Assembly: GCA_029859505.1 (NCBI GenBank)
Contig: JAOUCZ010000003.1
Coordinates: 1 to 46,940 of the forward strand
From: Lysobacterales bacterium
Lineage (GTDB): Bacteria; Pseudomonadota; Gammaproteobacteria; Xanthomonadales; SZUA-36
DNA: 46,940 bases
Reading direction: 5' to 3'
Positions 21,681 to 32,582 of the stretch are shown here, in pieces. The translations under genes were made by a program, and so were the position numbers. Each line of letters begins with the position of its first letter. The stretch's first letter is position 1. The notes below the pieces were generated by a model. The model worked only from the letters and a program-made list of their open reading frames with translations. It ran no database searches and was not told where the DNA came from.

Positions 21681-22928
21681 CTAGGCCGGCTTGGTCTCAG
21701 TTGACGCTGCCCAGAGCCCGAACAGAATCCAGATCAACGAAGACATATAGGTGCCGTAAAGAGCAAAGTGCGAGTTGAGCGGAAACAACACCAGCGCAAG
21801 TGCCAGAGCAAAAGGAAATGCTTCATTGCGCCTCGTCGGTGTCATCTGCCTCCAAAAGCGTAATACCAGCACAAACCCGGCAATCATCCCCAGCAGACCG
21901 ATGCTGCCGGTGTCTGCCATCACTTCAAGCACCAGGTTATGTGCGTGTGTTGCGCCGGATTTACCGCCCGAGTTTTGGATATGCACATCATCTTCAGCAG
22001 CGTATTCCATGTAGGCCACGGGAAAGGCCCGTACACCCACACCATTGACCGGGTGTTCCTTGTACATGATCAGGCTGGTATTGAAAATTGGCATTCGCAG
22101 GTTACTCGCCGCGCTGACTGCAGCCTGGGTGCCCTGAGTAATGGTCAATGACTGATCAAGCCTTGCCTGGAACAGGGGCGAAACCAGGTAACTGCCAATG
22201 ATCGCTGTGACCACAAGCACGGGTATTGATAGTGATGCTTTTCTCAATTCGCGGTTCTCACGCCTGAACATCAACCACAGGTAAACCGCCAGGACCAGGC
22301 CCATTATCAACCAGCCAGCACGCATTCCGGCAATCAGTACCGCGCCTAGCATCAGGGTAAAAGCGGTCACCCAGGCCCAGGCCGGCCAGTGCCTACGTGC
22401 ATGCTCAAGTAATAACGGTGAAAGCATGGCCAGCGTTGGACCGTAAAACTGGTATTTTTGTACAAACAACGCATTGAGACGGTCCGGGTTCATCGCAATA
22501 CCGAACAGATCATTGCCAAAGATCAGCTGCACAAAACCGTCCACTGCCCAAAACACCAGCAGGAAAGAGGTCCAGCGGATAACACGCCAGCGAGCGGAAT
22601 CTGCATGCAATAAAACCGCCATGCTGAGCACCGCGGCCAGAAATCGTAGTGCAGCCAGTGAACTGACCCAACTCTTTTGCGGCAGGAATGAGTCAATACT
22701 GGACACCACCATGGGAATCCAAAAACAAAGAAATATGGGGACAACAATTACACCGACCTGGCGAATACGTTGCCGGTGAACCGCTGAACGGGCTAAAAAA
22801 GGTAAACACAGGGCAAAGGCAGATAGTGGAATTTCTGCCAGTCTGCCGAATGGCAACAGAGCGAAAAAAGATACGGCCAGCCAGCACGGCCAGTCAGCCT
22901 GTAATCGCTTTAGCAGTAGGTTCATCAA
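21681..22928 (-). CDS. O-antigen ligase family (Wzy_C-like) membrane protein
   Basis: Polytopic; NGVGVRAFPVAYMEYAAEDDVHIQNSGGKSGATHAHNLVLEVMADTGSIGLLG is typical of WaaL/Wzy_C proteins; between waaA and a GT4 gene. Confidence 0.88.
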   Translation of the reverse strand: MMNLLLKRLQADWPCWLAVSFFALLPFGRLAEIPLSAFALCLPFLARSAVHRQRIRQVGVIVVPIFLCFWIPMVVSSIDSFLPQKSWVSSLAALRFLAAVLSMAVLLHADSARWRVIRWTSFLLVFWAVDGFVQLIFGNDLFGIAMNPDRLNALFVQKYQFYGPTLAMLSPLLLEHARRHWPAWAWVTAFTLMLGAVLIAGMRAGWLIMGLVLAVYLWLMFRRENRELRKASLSIPVLVVTAIIGSYLVSPLFQARLDQSLTITQGTQAAVSAASNLRMPIFNTSLIMYKEHPVNGVGVRAFPVAYMEYAAEDDVHIQNSGGKSGATHAHNLVLEVMADTGSIGLLGMIAGFVLVLRFWRQMTPTRRNEAFPFALALALVLFPLNSHFALYGTYMSSLIWILFGLWAASTETKPA

Positions 22929-24034
22929 TCTTCCCTCTTCACAGCATAATCATACAGGCGCATGGTCTGATTCATGGAATCCTTCAGTGAAAATGCATCG
23001 CTTTGTTTGACCGTGGGCACCTGTTGTAAGAATTCACGGGTTTTCTGTACCAACTCCGGCAGGTTGTCGGGATCAACGGCACCGATTGGAAACATAAGGC
23101 TTAAAATCTCATGGGTACCCCCGTGATCCCATGCGATAACCGGCACACCCAGCGACAACGCTTCCGGTGCGATTCTACCAAATGCTTCCGGCGGATCGCT
23201 GCACAGGCTAAATACAATGCTTGAGGCTGTCATCCAGTCACGCATATCGGTTCTTGCACCGCAGAATGTCAGTTGCTCGCTGACCTGGTGACGTTCGGCA
23301 AGGCCTTCGAGTTCGTTGATATACCGTGAGCCTGGTTTTGCCCGGCCGAGTATGACGGCATGGATATCATCAAATTCTTTTAGCAGTATCGCCAGAAGCT
23401 CAATAAACGTTGCATGACCCTTATAACGGGACAAACGTCCGGGTAACAGCAGGATTTTCTTACCCTCCAGTTGCGGGAACTCCGTGAAGGTGCGCTGTAA
23501 CCATTCGGTTGATGGCTGATAACCATATGGAAAATCATCGCGACTGGTGCCGCCGTAAATCGTGCGCAGTTGTGGGCTATCTTCGGGCAGGTAGTTCTTT
23601 AAGGTATATCTGCGTATGTGGTTGGAAACAGCGATGACGAAATCACCACGCGCCATGATGGCGCTGTAACTGCTAACCGAGTATTGGCCGTGCATGGATG
23701 TAATAAAAACCGGGCGTTTGCCGGCGGGAAGCTTGCGCAGCGCCAGGTAACAAATCCATGCTGGTAACCGGGAATGAACGTGAACGATATCCGGTTGGTG
23801 TTCCAGCAACCAGGAACGCAACTGCCGAATATAAGATAGGGTACCAAGACGTTTTCGGCCGACCGGCCATTCAAGAAATTCTGCTCCGGCTGCATTCACC
23901 CGGTCCAGTAACGGCCCGTTAGCCGCTATAACCGTTACCCGGTGACCGGCAGCGCGCAGGAATTCGGTGGTTTCGACGGCAACCATTTCTGAGCCGCCGA
24001 TCCCGAGAGACACCAGTACTTGTACTACGTGCAT
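22925..24034 (-). CDS. Glycosyltransferase family 4 protein
   Basis: LVSLGIGGSEMVAVETTEFLRAAGH, KILLLPGRLSRYKGHATFIEL, SDPPEAFGRIAPEALSLGVPVIAWDHGGTHEIL. Confidence 0.93.
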   Translation of the reverse strand: MHVVQVLVSLGIGGSEMVAVETTEFLRAAGHRVTVIAANGPLLDRVNAAGAEFLEWPVGRKRLGTLSYIRQLRSWLLEHQPDIVHVHSRLPAWICYLALRKLPAGKRPVFITSMHGQYSVSSYSAIMARGDFVIAVSNHIRRYTLKNYLPEDSPQLRTIYGGTSRDDFPYGYQPSTEWLQRTFTEFPQLEGKKILLLPGRLSRYKGHATFIELLAILLKEFDDIHAVILGRAKPGSRYINELEGLAERHQVSEQLTFCGARTDMRDWMTASSIVFSLCSDPPEAFGRIAPEALSLGVPVIAWDHGGTHEILSLMFPIGAVDPDNLPELVQKTREFLQQVPTVKQSDAFSLKDSMNQTMRLYDYAVKRED

Positions 24035-24147
24035 GAAGGCAGGTGCGCTAGTTTCGTGTCAAACCTGAAATACAGGTTCGGAAAGCTCACAAGCTGTCAA
24101 CTGCATGGCTGCGGTTTGATGACATAGTGATGCTATATCGAGAAAAC

Positions 24148-24360
24148 TTACTCGTTTTTCAGTGTGTAATGCGTACCACAATACGGGCAAGTGGCTTCAC
24201 CGCTTTCCTCAATAGGAAGAAAAACGCGCGGGTGAGCATTCCAGAGTTTCTGATCTGTTTGTGGGCAGGAAAGCGGCAGGTCAGCGCGGCTTACCTCAAC
24301 CCGTGTTTGCGTGTTTGCATTTGTCAGGCTGTCATCCTGAGCGTCGGTGCGGTGAGTCAT
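24148..24360 (-). CDS. CHCC-type zinc-finger domain protein
   Basis: Small protein ending GEATCPYCGTHYTLKNE with an upstream Cys and NAHPRVFLPI; zf-CHCC pattern. Confidence 0.8.
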   Translation of the reverse strand: MTHRTDAQDDSLTNANTQTRVEVSRADLPLSCPQTDQKLWNAHPRVFLPIEESGEATCPYCGTHYTLKNE

Positions 24361-24389
24361 GTCAATTCCACAAAAAAAGAGAGTGTATT

Positions 24390-27044
24390 CTACCCCAATA
24401 TCTCATCACATAATGCACGAGCGATATCCAGCAGCTGTGTGGTCGCTGTTTCGGCACTTTCATCGGTCAGTGCAGCTTGTAGTCTTGCGTGACTCAGCTG
24501 TGCATATGCACTATCCAATACTTGGTAAGCATTAGCATCGAGCCAACCACATGCATGCAAGGCTTTCAGCTGCTCGCCCACTTGTGTGGAGCCAATCACA
24601 TCGGGGTGCTCAGCGGTATTAATCAGCAGACCCAATTGCACCACAAACTCAATATCGAGCAAGCCTCCGTGTCCATGCTTGAGGGGGTTTGTGTTTCCAT
24701 GCTCACTGCGTAACCGTTCCCGCATGGACAGCACTTCAGCTTTCACCTGGGCCTCGTCACGCCCCCTTGCCAGTACCATTGTCCGAATGGACGCAAAATT
24801 ATCGGCCGTCTGCCTGTCACCAGTAAATGACCTGGCACGAGTCAACGCTTGTAACTCCCAGACCCAAGCCTCTTCCAGTTGGTAGCGCTTAAACGCATCT
24901 ACGCTGGAGACGAGCATTCCGGCCCTGCCATTGGGTCTAAGCCTGGCATCTATACTGTATAGACGACCGGAGGGGGTCGTTGCTGACATCAAGCTAAGCA
25001 TGCGCCGCGCAACGTTGGTGTGATAGCGCTCGGCCGATAGCGGACGGGAACCATCTGACGCTTCAGCTATGGGTTGGAACAAAAAAATCAGGTCGAGATC
25101 TGAATCAAAACCCAGTGCACAGGCTCCCAGGCTGCCGTAGCCAATTACAGCAAGTTCCGGTCCGGGCAGTTCGCCATGGCGGCTTTCCATCTCAAGACGG
25201 GATAAATGCAAGACAGCCTGTACCAGGTTTTCGGCAAGCCGGGTCAATGCACTGCTGGCCTCATATGCCGACATCGTTGACTTCATCACGGCTACCGCAA
25301 TCCGCAGACTGATCATCTGTTTGAAGTAATTCAGATCCTGCAACCTTGTTTCAGTATCGTTTCCACCATCCAATATTCGCTGAACACCTGCCTGGATATC
25401 CTGCCTTGTGGGCGGATATGCACCCAGGCTCGGGTCGATCAATTCATCAAGCAATGCCGGATACCGGGTTACCGCTTCAGCTATACGCTTGCTGGTTGTG
25501 AATAATTCCAGCATGCGTTTGGTGGCATCCGGGTTTTGAACCAGCAGGGAAAGATATGCGCTGCGTCTGCATATCGCGGATACCAGGTCGAGAACACGGT
25601 TGATGACAGAATCGTCGGGTGACAGGGAGTCAAAGCGCTCCAGCAATAGCGGCATAAACTGATCCAGGCGCTGGGATGCCCGTTGGCTGAGTGAAAGCCG
25701 GTTCAATCGTTTAATGAATGCGGACAATGGCTTCCAATCAACTGGATTGGGGTCATCATACTGGCTGTTGTTTCGTAGTCTTTGCCAATAGGCGTTCCAG
25801 GGGCTCGCATCATCAACCGGTCCGCTTGGTTTTGGCAGGCTGTGTTCGAACAGGGCCTGTACCTTGTTTCGTGTCTGCTCAAGCGCCAGTTGGAAATCCG
25901 GCATGTCCTCAAATCCCATTGCCCGCGCGACTCTTAAACCATCATCGCCAGCCGGAACCCTGTGTGTCTGCTGATCGTGCAGGGCCTGAATACAGTTTTC
26001 TGTTTTCCGCAAGAACCGGTAGGACTCCAGTATTTCTGTCACCGCTTCGTTTGACAGCATTTGTAGTTTTCGCAAGCTGGAGGCTGCCTTGAAAATTGAC
26101 GGTGTTTGTAAAGCAGGTTCCCGTCCACCGCGAAGCAACTGGAAAGTCTGCACCAGGAATTCAATTTCACGAATACCACCCGGGCCTCGTTTGACATCAT
26201 CCAGACGGTCTTTACGCAATGCATCTTCGCGGACATTTGCATGCATTTCCCGTAAGGCCTCTATCGCGCCAAAATCAATATAGCGCCGGTAAACAAACGG
26301 TTTCAATATACCCAGCAGTTGTTGACCGGAATCAATATCTCCTGCCACCGCGCGTGCCTTGATCAATGCGTATCGTTCCCAGTCGCGTCCTTCACGCTGA
26401 TAATACTGCTCAAGCGCTGCGAAACTGCTGACCAGTGGGCCGGAATCTCCAAAAGGCCGCAAGCGGGTGTCGACCCGAAAGCAAAATCCATCCGCAGTTA
26501 TTTCAGACAGGCTACGTATGATGCTGCGGGCAAGGCGTGTGAAAAATTGCTCGTTGGCCAAACCGCGGCGACCGTCACAAATGCCCTGTTCCGGGTAACA
26601 GAAAATAATGTCAACATCAGACGACAGGTTAAGCTCACAACCACCAAGCTTACCAAGGCCAATGATAACCAGTTTCTGGGGCAGGTCATCCGGGTTTCGC
26701 GGCACGCCGTATTTTTCTTCAAGCGCTCGGCTGTGATATTCAACCGCAGCCTGTAAACAGACATCCGCGAGGGTGCTCAGATCTGCGAGAGTTTCATCCA
26801 CAACCGCCAGTTCAGTCAGGTCACGCCAGACCAGGCGCATCATTTCCTTGTTTCTGAACTGTCGTAAAGCAACATCCAGCCCGGATTTCTCAATCCCCGT
26901 TGCTAGAAGATCAGCATTAGGTGGGCTTGAGTTTTCCAGTCGACCGGAGGTCTGCAGTGCACTCAGCCAGTCCGGGTGACGGTTGACCAATTGGTTCAGA
27001 AAAGGGCTGAACTCAAGGATCTTGTTTTGGCTGATTGATGACAT
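24390..27044 (-). CDS. glnE: Bifunctional glutamine-synthetase adenylyltransferase/deadenylyltransferase
   Basis: 884 aa; VIIGLGKLGGCELNLSSDVDIIFCY, RVDTRLRPFGDSGPLV, IEFLVQTFQLLRGG, second copy VIGYGSLGACALGFDSDLDLIFLF. Confidence 0.96.
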   Translation of the reverse strand: MSSISQNKILEFSPFLNQLVNRHPDWLSALQTSGRLENSSPPNADLLATGIEKSGLDVALRQFRNKEMMRLVWRDLTELAVVDETLADLSTLADVCLQAAVEYHSRALEEKYGVPRNPDDLPQKLVIIGLGKLGGCELNLSSDVDIIFCYPEQGICDGRRGLANEQFFTRLARSIIRSLSEITADGFCFRVDTRLRPFGDSGPLVSSFAALEQYYQREGRDWERYALIKARAVAGDIDSGQQLLGILKPFVYRRYIDFGAIEALREMHANVREDALRKDRLDDVKRGPGGIREIEFLVQTFQLLRGGREPALQTPSIFKAASSLRKLQMLSNEAVTEILESYRFLRKTENCIQALHDQQTHRVPAGDDGLRVARAMGFEDMPDFQLALEQTRNKVQALFEHSLPKPSGPVDDASPWNAYWQRLRNNSQYDDPNPVDWKPLSAFIKRLNRLSLSQRASQRLDQFMPLLLERFDSLSPDDSVINRVLDLVSAICRRSAYLSLLVQNPDATKRMLELFTTSKRIAEAVTRYPALLDELIDPSLGAYPPTRQDIQAGVQRILDGGNDTETRLQDLNYFKQMISLRIAVAVMKSTMSAYEASSALTRLAENLVQAVLHLSRLEMESRHGELPGPELAVIGYGSLGACALGFDSDLDLIFLFQPIAEASDGSRPLSAERYHTNVARRMLSLMSATTPSGRLYSIDARLRPNGRAGMLVSSVDAFKRYQLEEAWVWELQALTRARSFTGDRQTADNFASIRTMVLARGRDEAQVKAEVLSMRERLRSEHGNTNPLKHGHGGLLDIEFVVQLGLLINTAEHPDVIGSTQVGEQLKALHACGWLDANAYQVLDSAYAQLSHARLQAALTDESAETATTQLLDIARALCDEILG

Positions 27045-27088
27045 GCGTAGAGTATAGCGCCGGACGACAGAATGGATAGACCAAAAAA

Positions 27089-27110
27089 AACCCCGTCATC
27101 AGACGGGGTT
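27089..27110 (-). terminator. Rho-independent terminator of groEL
   Basis: AACCCCGTC-ATCA-GACGGGGTT stem with an A-run on the + strand left side (T-run on the - strand), just downstream of the groEL stop. Confidence 0.92.
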
Positions 27111-27139
27111 TCTCTTTAGCTCGGGTATGAACTACATGT

Positions 27140-28798
<1,659 letters not shown>

Positions 28799-28834
28799 CT
28801 AATCCTCAATTCATTCAATACTTAAAATGGGTTA

Positions 28835-29125
28835 TCAGGCTTCAATAACCGCCATGATGTCTTCTTCGCGCATAACGAGCAGTTCTTCGCCATCCACTTT
28901 CACTTCGGTTCCCGAATACTTGCCGAACAGGATGGTGTCACCAACGCTGATATCAAGCGCACGTTTTTCACCGTTATCGAGAATTTTGCCATTGCCTACC
29001 GCAAGTACTTCACCGCGGACAGGTTTTTCAGTTGCTGAGTCAGGAATGACGATGCCGCCAGCGGACATACGTTCTTCTTCCATTCGTTTCACAATCACTC
29101 GATCGTGTAAAGGACGAAGGTTCAT
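28835..29125 (-). CDS. groES: Co-chaperonin GroES (10 kDa)
   Basis: [44 protein letters not shown]; start at the ATG complementary to 29123-29125 (ORF opens at 29182). Confidence 0.98.
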   Translation of the reverse strand: MNLRPLHDRVIVKRMEEERMSAGGIVIPDSATEKPVRGEVLAVGNGKILDNGEKRALDISVGDTILFGKYSGTEVKVDGEELLVMREEDIMAVIEA

Positions 29126-29243
29126 TTGAGGTTCTCCCAAAATATTAATCAAAAATTGAACATTAAACCTTAACGGCTTCACCGTTCAGGTCTGTTATGT
29201 GCCTGTGAAAGCCTCGATGAGGTATTCCGCAGCCTGCATGCAG

Positions 29244-29272
29244 AGTTGGGGATATGCTGTCTACATTTCAAG
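29244..29272 (-). promoter_or_regulatory. Sigma-32 (RpoH) type heat-shock promoter for groESL
   Basis: On the - strand: CTTGAAA (29266-29272), 14-nt spacer, CCCCAACT (29244-29251), against consensus CTTGAAA-N13-17-CCCCATNT. Confidence 0.85.
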
Positions 29273-29347
29273 AGCATCTGGATTTGTTTTTTTTGAGACA
29301 CTCGGAATGAGGGGTCAACAACAGGCTCAAGGGCGCTGAAACCGTGG

Positions 29348-29698
29348 CTATTCCTGCGCCTCTGCACAACTTATACAAAGGGTGGCAACGGGGTCTGCTT
29401 CCAGGCGTTTTGGGTTGATTAACTCACCGCATTCAAAACAGTTCCCGTAGCTACCTGTTCCTATACGCTCAAGCGCAGCATCAATCCCGATGATCTGCTG
29501 GCGCCGCCGCCTGCCGGTTTCTACTGACATGGCTTGTGCCTGCAGGGCATCCATACGCGATAGCCGTCCAACCCGGGTCTGGTCCAGTTCAACCACCTGT
29601 TCAGCCTGCTGACCGGTTTCGCCAGCCTCCAGCGACCCGGTTTTAAGATTAATTAATAGTAACTTAAAGCGTTGCAGGTCGCTTTCTGACAAGGCCAT
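29348..29698 (-). CDS. DksA/TraR family C4 zinc-finger protein
   Basis: IDAALERIGTGSYGNCFECGELINPKRLEADPVATLCISCAEAQE; preferred start ATG at 29698. Confidence 0.9.
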   Translation of the reverse strand: MALSESDLQRFKLLLINLKTGSLEAGETGQQAEQVVELDQTRVGRLSRMDALQAQAMSVETGRRRRQQIIGIDAALERIGTGSYGNCFECGELINPKRLEADPVATLCISCAEAQE

Positions 29699-29801
29699 GG
29701 CCCATTCTCCCGGAATAAAAGTGCCTTTCAATTTAAGTTTCTTTCACTAATTTTATCAAACACTGTAACCATTTCATGCTGGCTGCGTTTATTCTCATGA
29801 G

Positions 29802-30293
29802 ATGAGCAAACAATACCGTCAATGGGTGAAGGAATATCAGGACCAGGCCTGGACGGTTGCGCGTTATATTTTAAAAGACGAGCAGGAGGCGGAAGATGCC
29901 ACCCAGGAAGCGTTTGTGAAGCTTTGGAATAAACAGGATCAAATTGATCCCGAACGTATCAGGCCCTGGCTGATGAAAGTAACCCGCAATGGTTGTTTAG
30001 ACCGACTTAGGCGAAGGCGGGTCAACGTGGAATTTGACGAGAGTTATATGGCCGGGGAAGAAGTCAGCGGACCCATGCAGGGAGCCGCAGCGACCGAAAC
30101 CGGAGTCTGGCTGAAGCGGGCAATAGCAGGTTTGAAAGAGCCTTACCGCTCACTGGTTGTTTTACGGGATGTAAACCAACACAGCTACGAAGAAGTAGCC
30201 GGAATGCTGGAATTAAATTTGGCGCAGGTTAAAACCTACCTGCACCGTGCAAGAAAGCAGTTGCGGGAGCAACTGGCCGAGGTAAGACCATGA
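29802..30293 (+). CDS. ECF-type RNA polymerase sigma factor
   Basis: VARYILKDEQEAEDATQEAFVKLWNKQDQIDPERIRPWLMKVTRNGCLDRLRRRR; LKEPYRSLVVLRDVNQHSYEEVAGMLELNLAQVKTYLHRARKQLRE. Confidence 0.95.
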   Translation: MSKQYRQWVKEYQDQAWTVARYILKDEQEAEDATQEAFVKLWNKQDQIDPERIRPWLMKVTRNGCLDRLRRRRVNVEFDESYMAGEEVSGPMQGAAATETGVWLKRAIAGLKEPYRSLVVLRDVNQHSYEEVAGMLELNLAQVKTYLHRARKQLREQLAEVRP

Positions 30294-30808
30294 ATGAATA
30301 TGATGAAAAATGGGAAGATCGAATCAATGCGCTGCTTGATGGTGAGCTGAGTGCAGAAGATGCCGACCTGCTAAAGGCTGAAGCTACGGATAATCGCCAG
30401 CTAGCGCGGGCCATTGTCGAGGCGTATCAACTCCAGCTGGCAATGGATGAGATAAAGGTGGAACGAGCGCCGGACAGTCTCAGAAAACGTCTGAAGGCAG
30501 TACCACGACAGCACCGGCGCACACCGGTGATCAGCTTCCTACAGCCCCGCTGGGCGATGGCACTGGCAGCCGTTCCATTAGTGATTATCGCTGTCAGCAT
30601 GATGCGTCCCGAAACACCTTCAGCAAGCGAAATCGCCCAGGCCCGCCAGGATATGGCCATCGCATTCGCCTACCTTGACAAAGCCGGTGTCATTACCGGG
30701 CGCGAAATTGAATCAGTAGTTGGTCACACGATGGCAAACGCAGTGACCGGGTCGGTCAACAAAGCCATCCAATCACAGAATTTAAACTCTAAGGAGAAAG
30801 AAGCATGA
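30290..30808 (+). CDS. Anti-sigma factor (RseA/zf-HC2-like, single TM)
   Basis: ATGA-coupled to the sigma gene; WEDRINALLDGELSAEDADLLKAEATDNRQLARAIVEAYQLQ N-terminus, central TM WAMALAAVPLVIIAVSMM. Confidence 0.85.
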   Translation: MNEYDEKWEDRINALLDGELSAEDADLLKAEATDNRQLARAIVEAYQLQLAMDEIKVERAPDSLRKRLKAVPRQHRRTPVISFLQPRWAMALAAVPLVIIAVSMMRPETPSASEIAQARQDMAIAFAYLDKAGVITGREIESVVGHTMANAVTGSVNKAIQSQNLNSKEKEA

Positions 30809-31347
30809 AACGGTTATTTATGAACAAGTTTGTTATAGGACTTTGTTGCGCATTGCTGGCACTGCCGGCCATGGCGCAGGAAGATGAACTCAAAGACCTT
30901 GACGGTTACGTTGACTTTGGTGATCTGTCGGCCACATATGGTGAGCCTAAAATCACCATCAACCTGGGTGGAACAATGCTCAACTTTGTTGGCATGATGA
31001 GCTCATCGGAAAGCCCCGAAACCTCGGAGATGATCTCGAAGCTCAAAGGTATCCGGGTACAGATCTACTCCCTGGATGCGGACACCGATGCCGCCCGGGA
31101 TCAGTTTGGCAAGACCAAGAGCAGTCTTAAATCCTCCGGTTGGGAGCCAATTGTGCAGGTCAATGAAGATGATGAGCAGGTCCTGGTTTACATGAAAACG
31201 TCTGAAGGAAACATGGAAGGCATGACTGTGATGGTAGTTGATGAAGAAGAAGCGGTATTCGTCAATGTCATCGGACAGCTCAACCCCGCAGAACTGGGTA
31301 GAGTGATGGATAGTTTTGATGTCGATGTTGACCTGGATCTGGACTGA
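30805..31347 (+). CDS. DUF4252 domain secreted protein
   Basis: Signal peptide ending LPAMAQ; core YGEPKITINLGGTMLNFVGMM...LKGIRVQIYSLD...VNVIGQLNPAELGRVMDSFDVD; paralogous to the next gene. Confidence 0.82.
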   Translation: MKRLFMNKFVIGLCCALLALPAMAQEDELKDLDGYVDFGDLSATYGEPKITINLGGTMLNFVGMMSSSESPETSEMISKLKGIRVQIYSLDADTDAARDQFGKTKSSLKSSGWEPIVQVNEDDEQVLVYMKTSEGNMEGMTVMVVDEEEAVFVNVIGQLNPAELGRVMDSFDVDVDLDLD

Positions 31348-31351
31348 GTTG

Positions 31352-31912
31352 ATGAGGTCCACAAAAAACTACCATGCTGTCGCAATGGTGCTGTTACTGA
31401 CGGTCATCGCATTGACGCTCTCTGCCTGCGGAATTACAGCACCGCGCAGCAACGATGGATATGCCAATCTTGATTCACCTGGCATAAGCGATACCAACCG
31501 TACGATGTCATTGTCACTGGGCCCGACGACATTACGGTTTGCTGCCCGCTTTCTGGATGATGAACCGGAAACCAAGGCCTTGCTAAAAAGCCTCGACGGC
31601 GTACGAATCCGTATTTACGAGGTGCATGGTGATACAGATCGCATTTCACAGAGGTTTGATCGCATGGGTAACAAACTCAGTAACGACGGTTGGCAACCGG
31701 TCATGCTGGTACGTGAAGAAGGTGAATTGGTGCAGATGTATTCCAAATCTTCCTCCAGAGGGATGCACGGTTTGACCATTGTTTCGGCTGATGATGAAGA
31801 AGTGGTGGTCGTCAATGTGATGGGTGATATACAGCCTGAGCATTTTGGGGATGTAATGGTAGCGCTTGATGTCGATGATGCGCCTGAAGTGCAGATTGCT
31901 GCTGCAAACTGA
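31352..31912 (+). CDS. DUF4252 domain putative lipoprotein
   Basis: Lipobox TLSAC; SLSLGPTTLRFAARFL...LDGVRIRIYEVHGDTD...VVNVMGDIQPEHFGDVMVALDVD aligns with the upstream paralogue. Confidence 0.82.
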   Translation: MRSTKNYHAVAMVLLLTVIALTLSACGITAPRSNDGYANLDSPGISDTNRTMSLSLGPTTLRFAARFLDDEPETKALLKSLDGVRIRIYEVHGDTDRISQRFDRMGNKLSNDGWQPVMLVREEGELVQMYSKSSSRGMHGLTIVSADDEEVVVVNVMGDIQPEHFGDVMVALDVDDAPEVQIAAAN

Positions 31913-31943
31913 ATAACATTTAAAAAAAACTGCTAGTTATAGA

Positions 31944-32062
31944 GCACCGTCATCCCCTTGAAAGCGGGGACCTCAGCAAGCATCCGAAAAGCTGGGGAAG
32001 GAAACACTATTAAGTTCACGCTAACCTTCACGAGGCCCCCGCTTTCAGGGGGATGACGGTGC
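31944..32062. repeat. REP-like inverted doublet (BIME/MITE-like element)
   Basis: Left arm 31944-31974 GCACCGTCATCCCCTTGAAAGCGGGGACCTC; right arm 32032-32062 is its reverse complement with 2 mismatches in 31 bp; 57-nt loop. Core shared with 20364-20399. Confidence 0.85.
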
Positions 32063-32146
32063 CCATAGTTAGGTTCGAAGGGATTCTGAGACAATTACAG
32101 GGTTTGCTTGTTATCATTGGGTTGATTCAACAACCGGATTAACTTA

Positions 32147-32569
32147 ATGAGGCTTTTGCTATGTTTACTGATGTTGTCTTCCTGCGTGGCCTGTGCTGCA
32201 GGTGACCCCAGCGTTGAACTGGGTGGCAAAACCTTCAAGGTTGAAATTGCAGACACACAACAGAAGCAAAGCCTGGGACTTATGTTCAGGGATAGTATGC
32301 CGCCTGAACAGGGTATGTTATTTATTTTCCCTAATGAGGCTCCACGCAGTTTCTGGATGAAGAACACCCGTATTCCACTGGATATTATGTATTTTGACAA
32401 GGACCTGAAAATGGTCAGTATCTCCGCAGATACCCCGCCATGCAAAGTGAGTCGCTGTCCTTCTTATCCGAGCACCGGGCCGGCCATGTATGTGCTGGAG
32501 CTTAATGCCGGTCTTGCCTCAGAATTGGGTGTCGGACCTGGGGATCAACTTACCATCAACCTGGACTGA
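32147..32569 (+). CDS. DUF192 family secreted protein
   Basis: FKVEIADTQQKQSLGLMFRDSMPPEQGMLFIFPNEAPRSFWMKNTRIPLDIMYFD; cysteine-rich signal peptide. Confidence 0.92.
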   Translation: MRLLLCLLMLSSCVACAAGDPSVELGGKTFKVEIADTQQKQSLGLMFRDSMPPEQGMLFIFPNEAPRSFWMKNTRIPLDIMYFDKDLKMVSISADTPPCKVSRCPSYPSTGPAMYVLELNAGLASELGVGPGDQLTINLD

Positions 32570-32582
32570 GTAAGATTCGCAG

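Noticed and set aside
24074-24090. AACCTG-AAATA-CAGGTT hairpin between the zinc-finger and glycosyltransferase genes
   Set aside because: Six-bp stem without a T-tract; insufficient to call a terminator.
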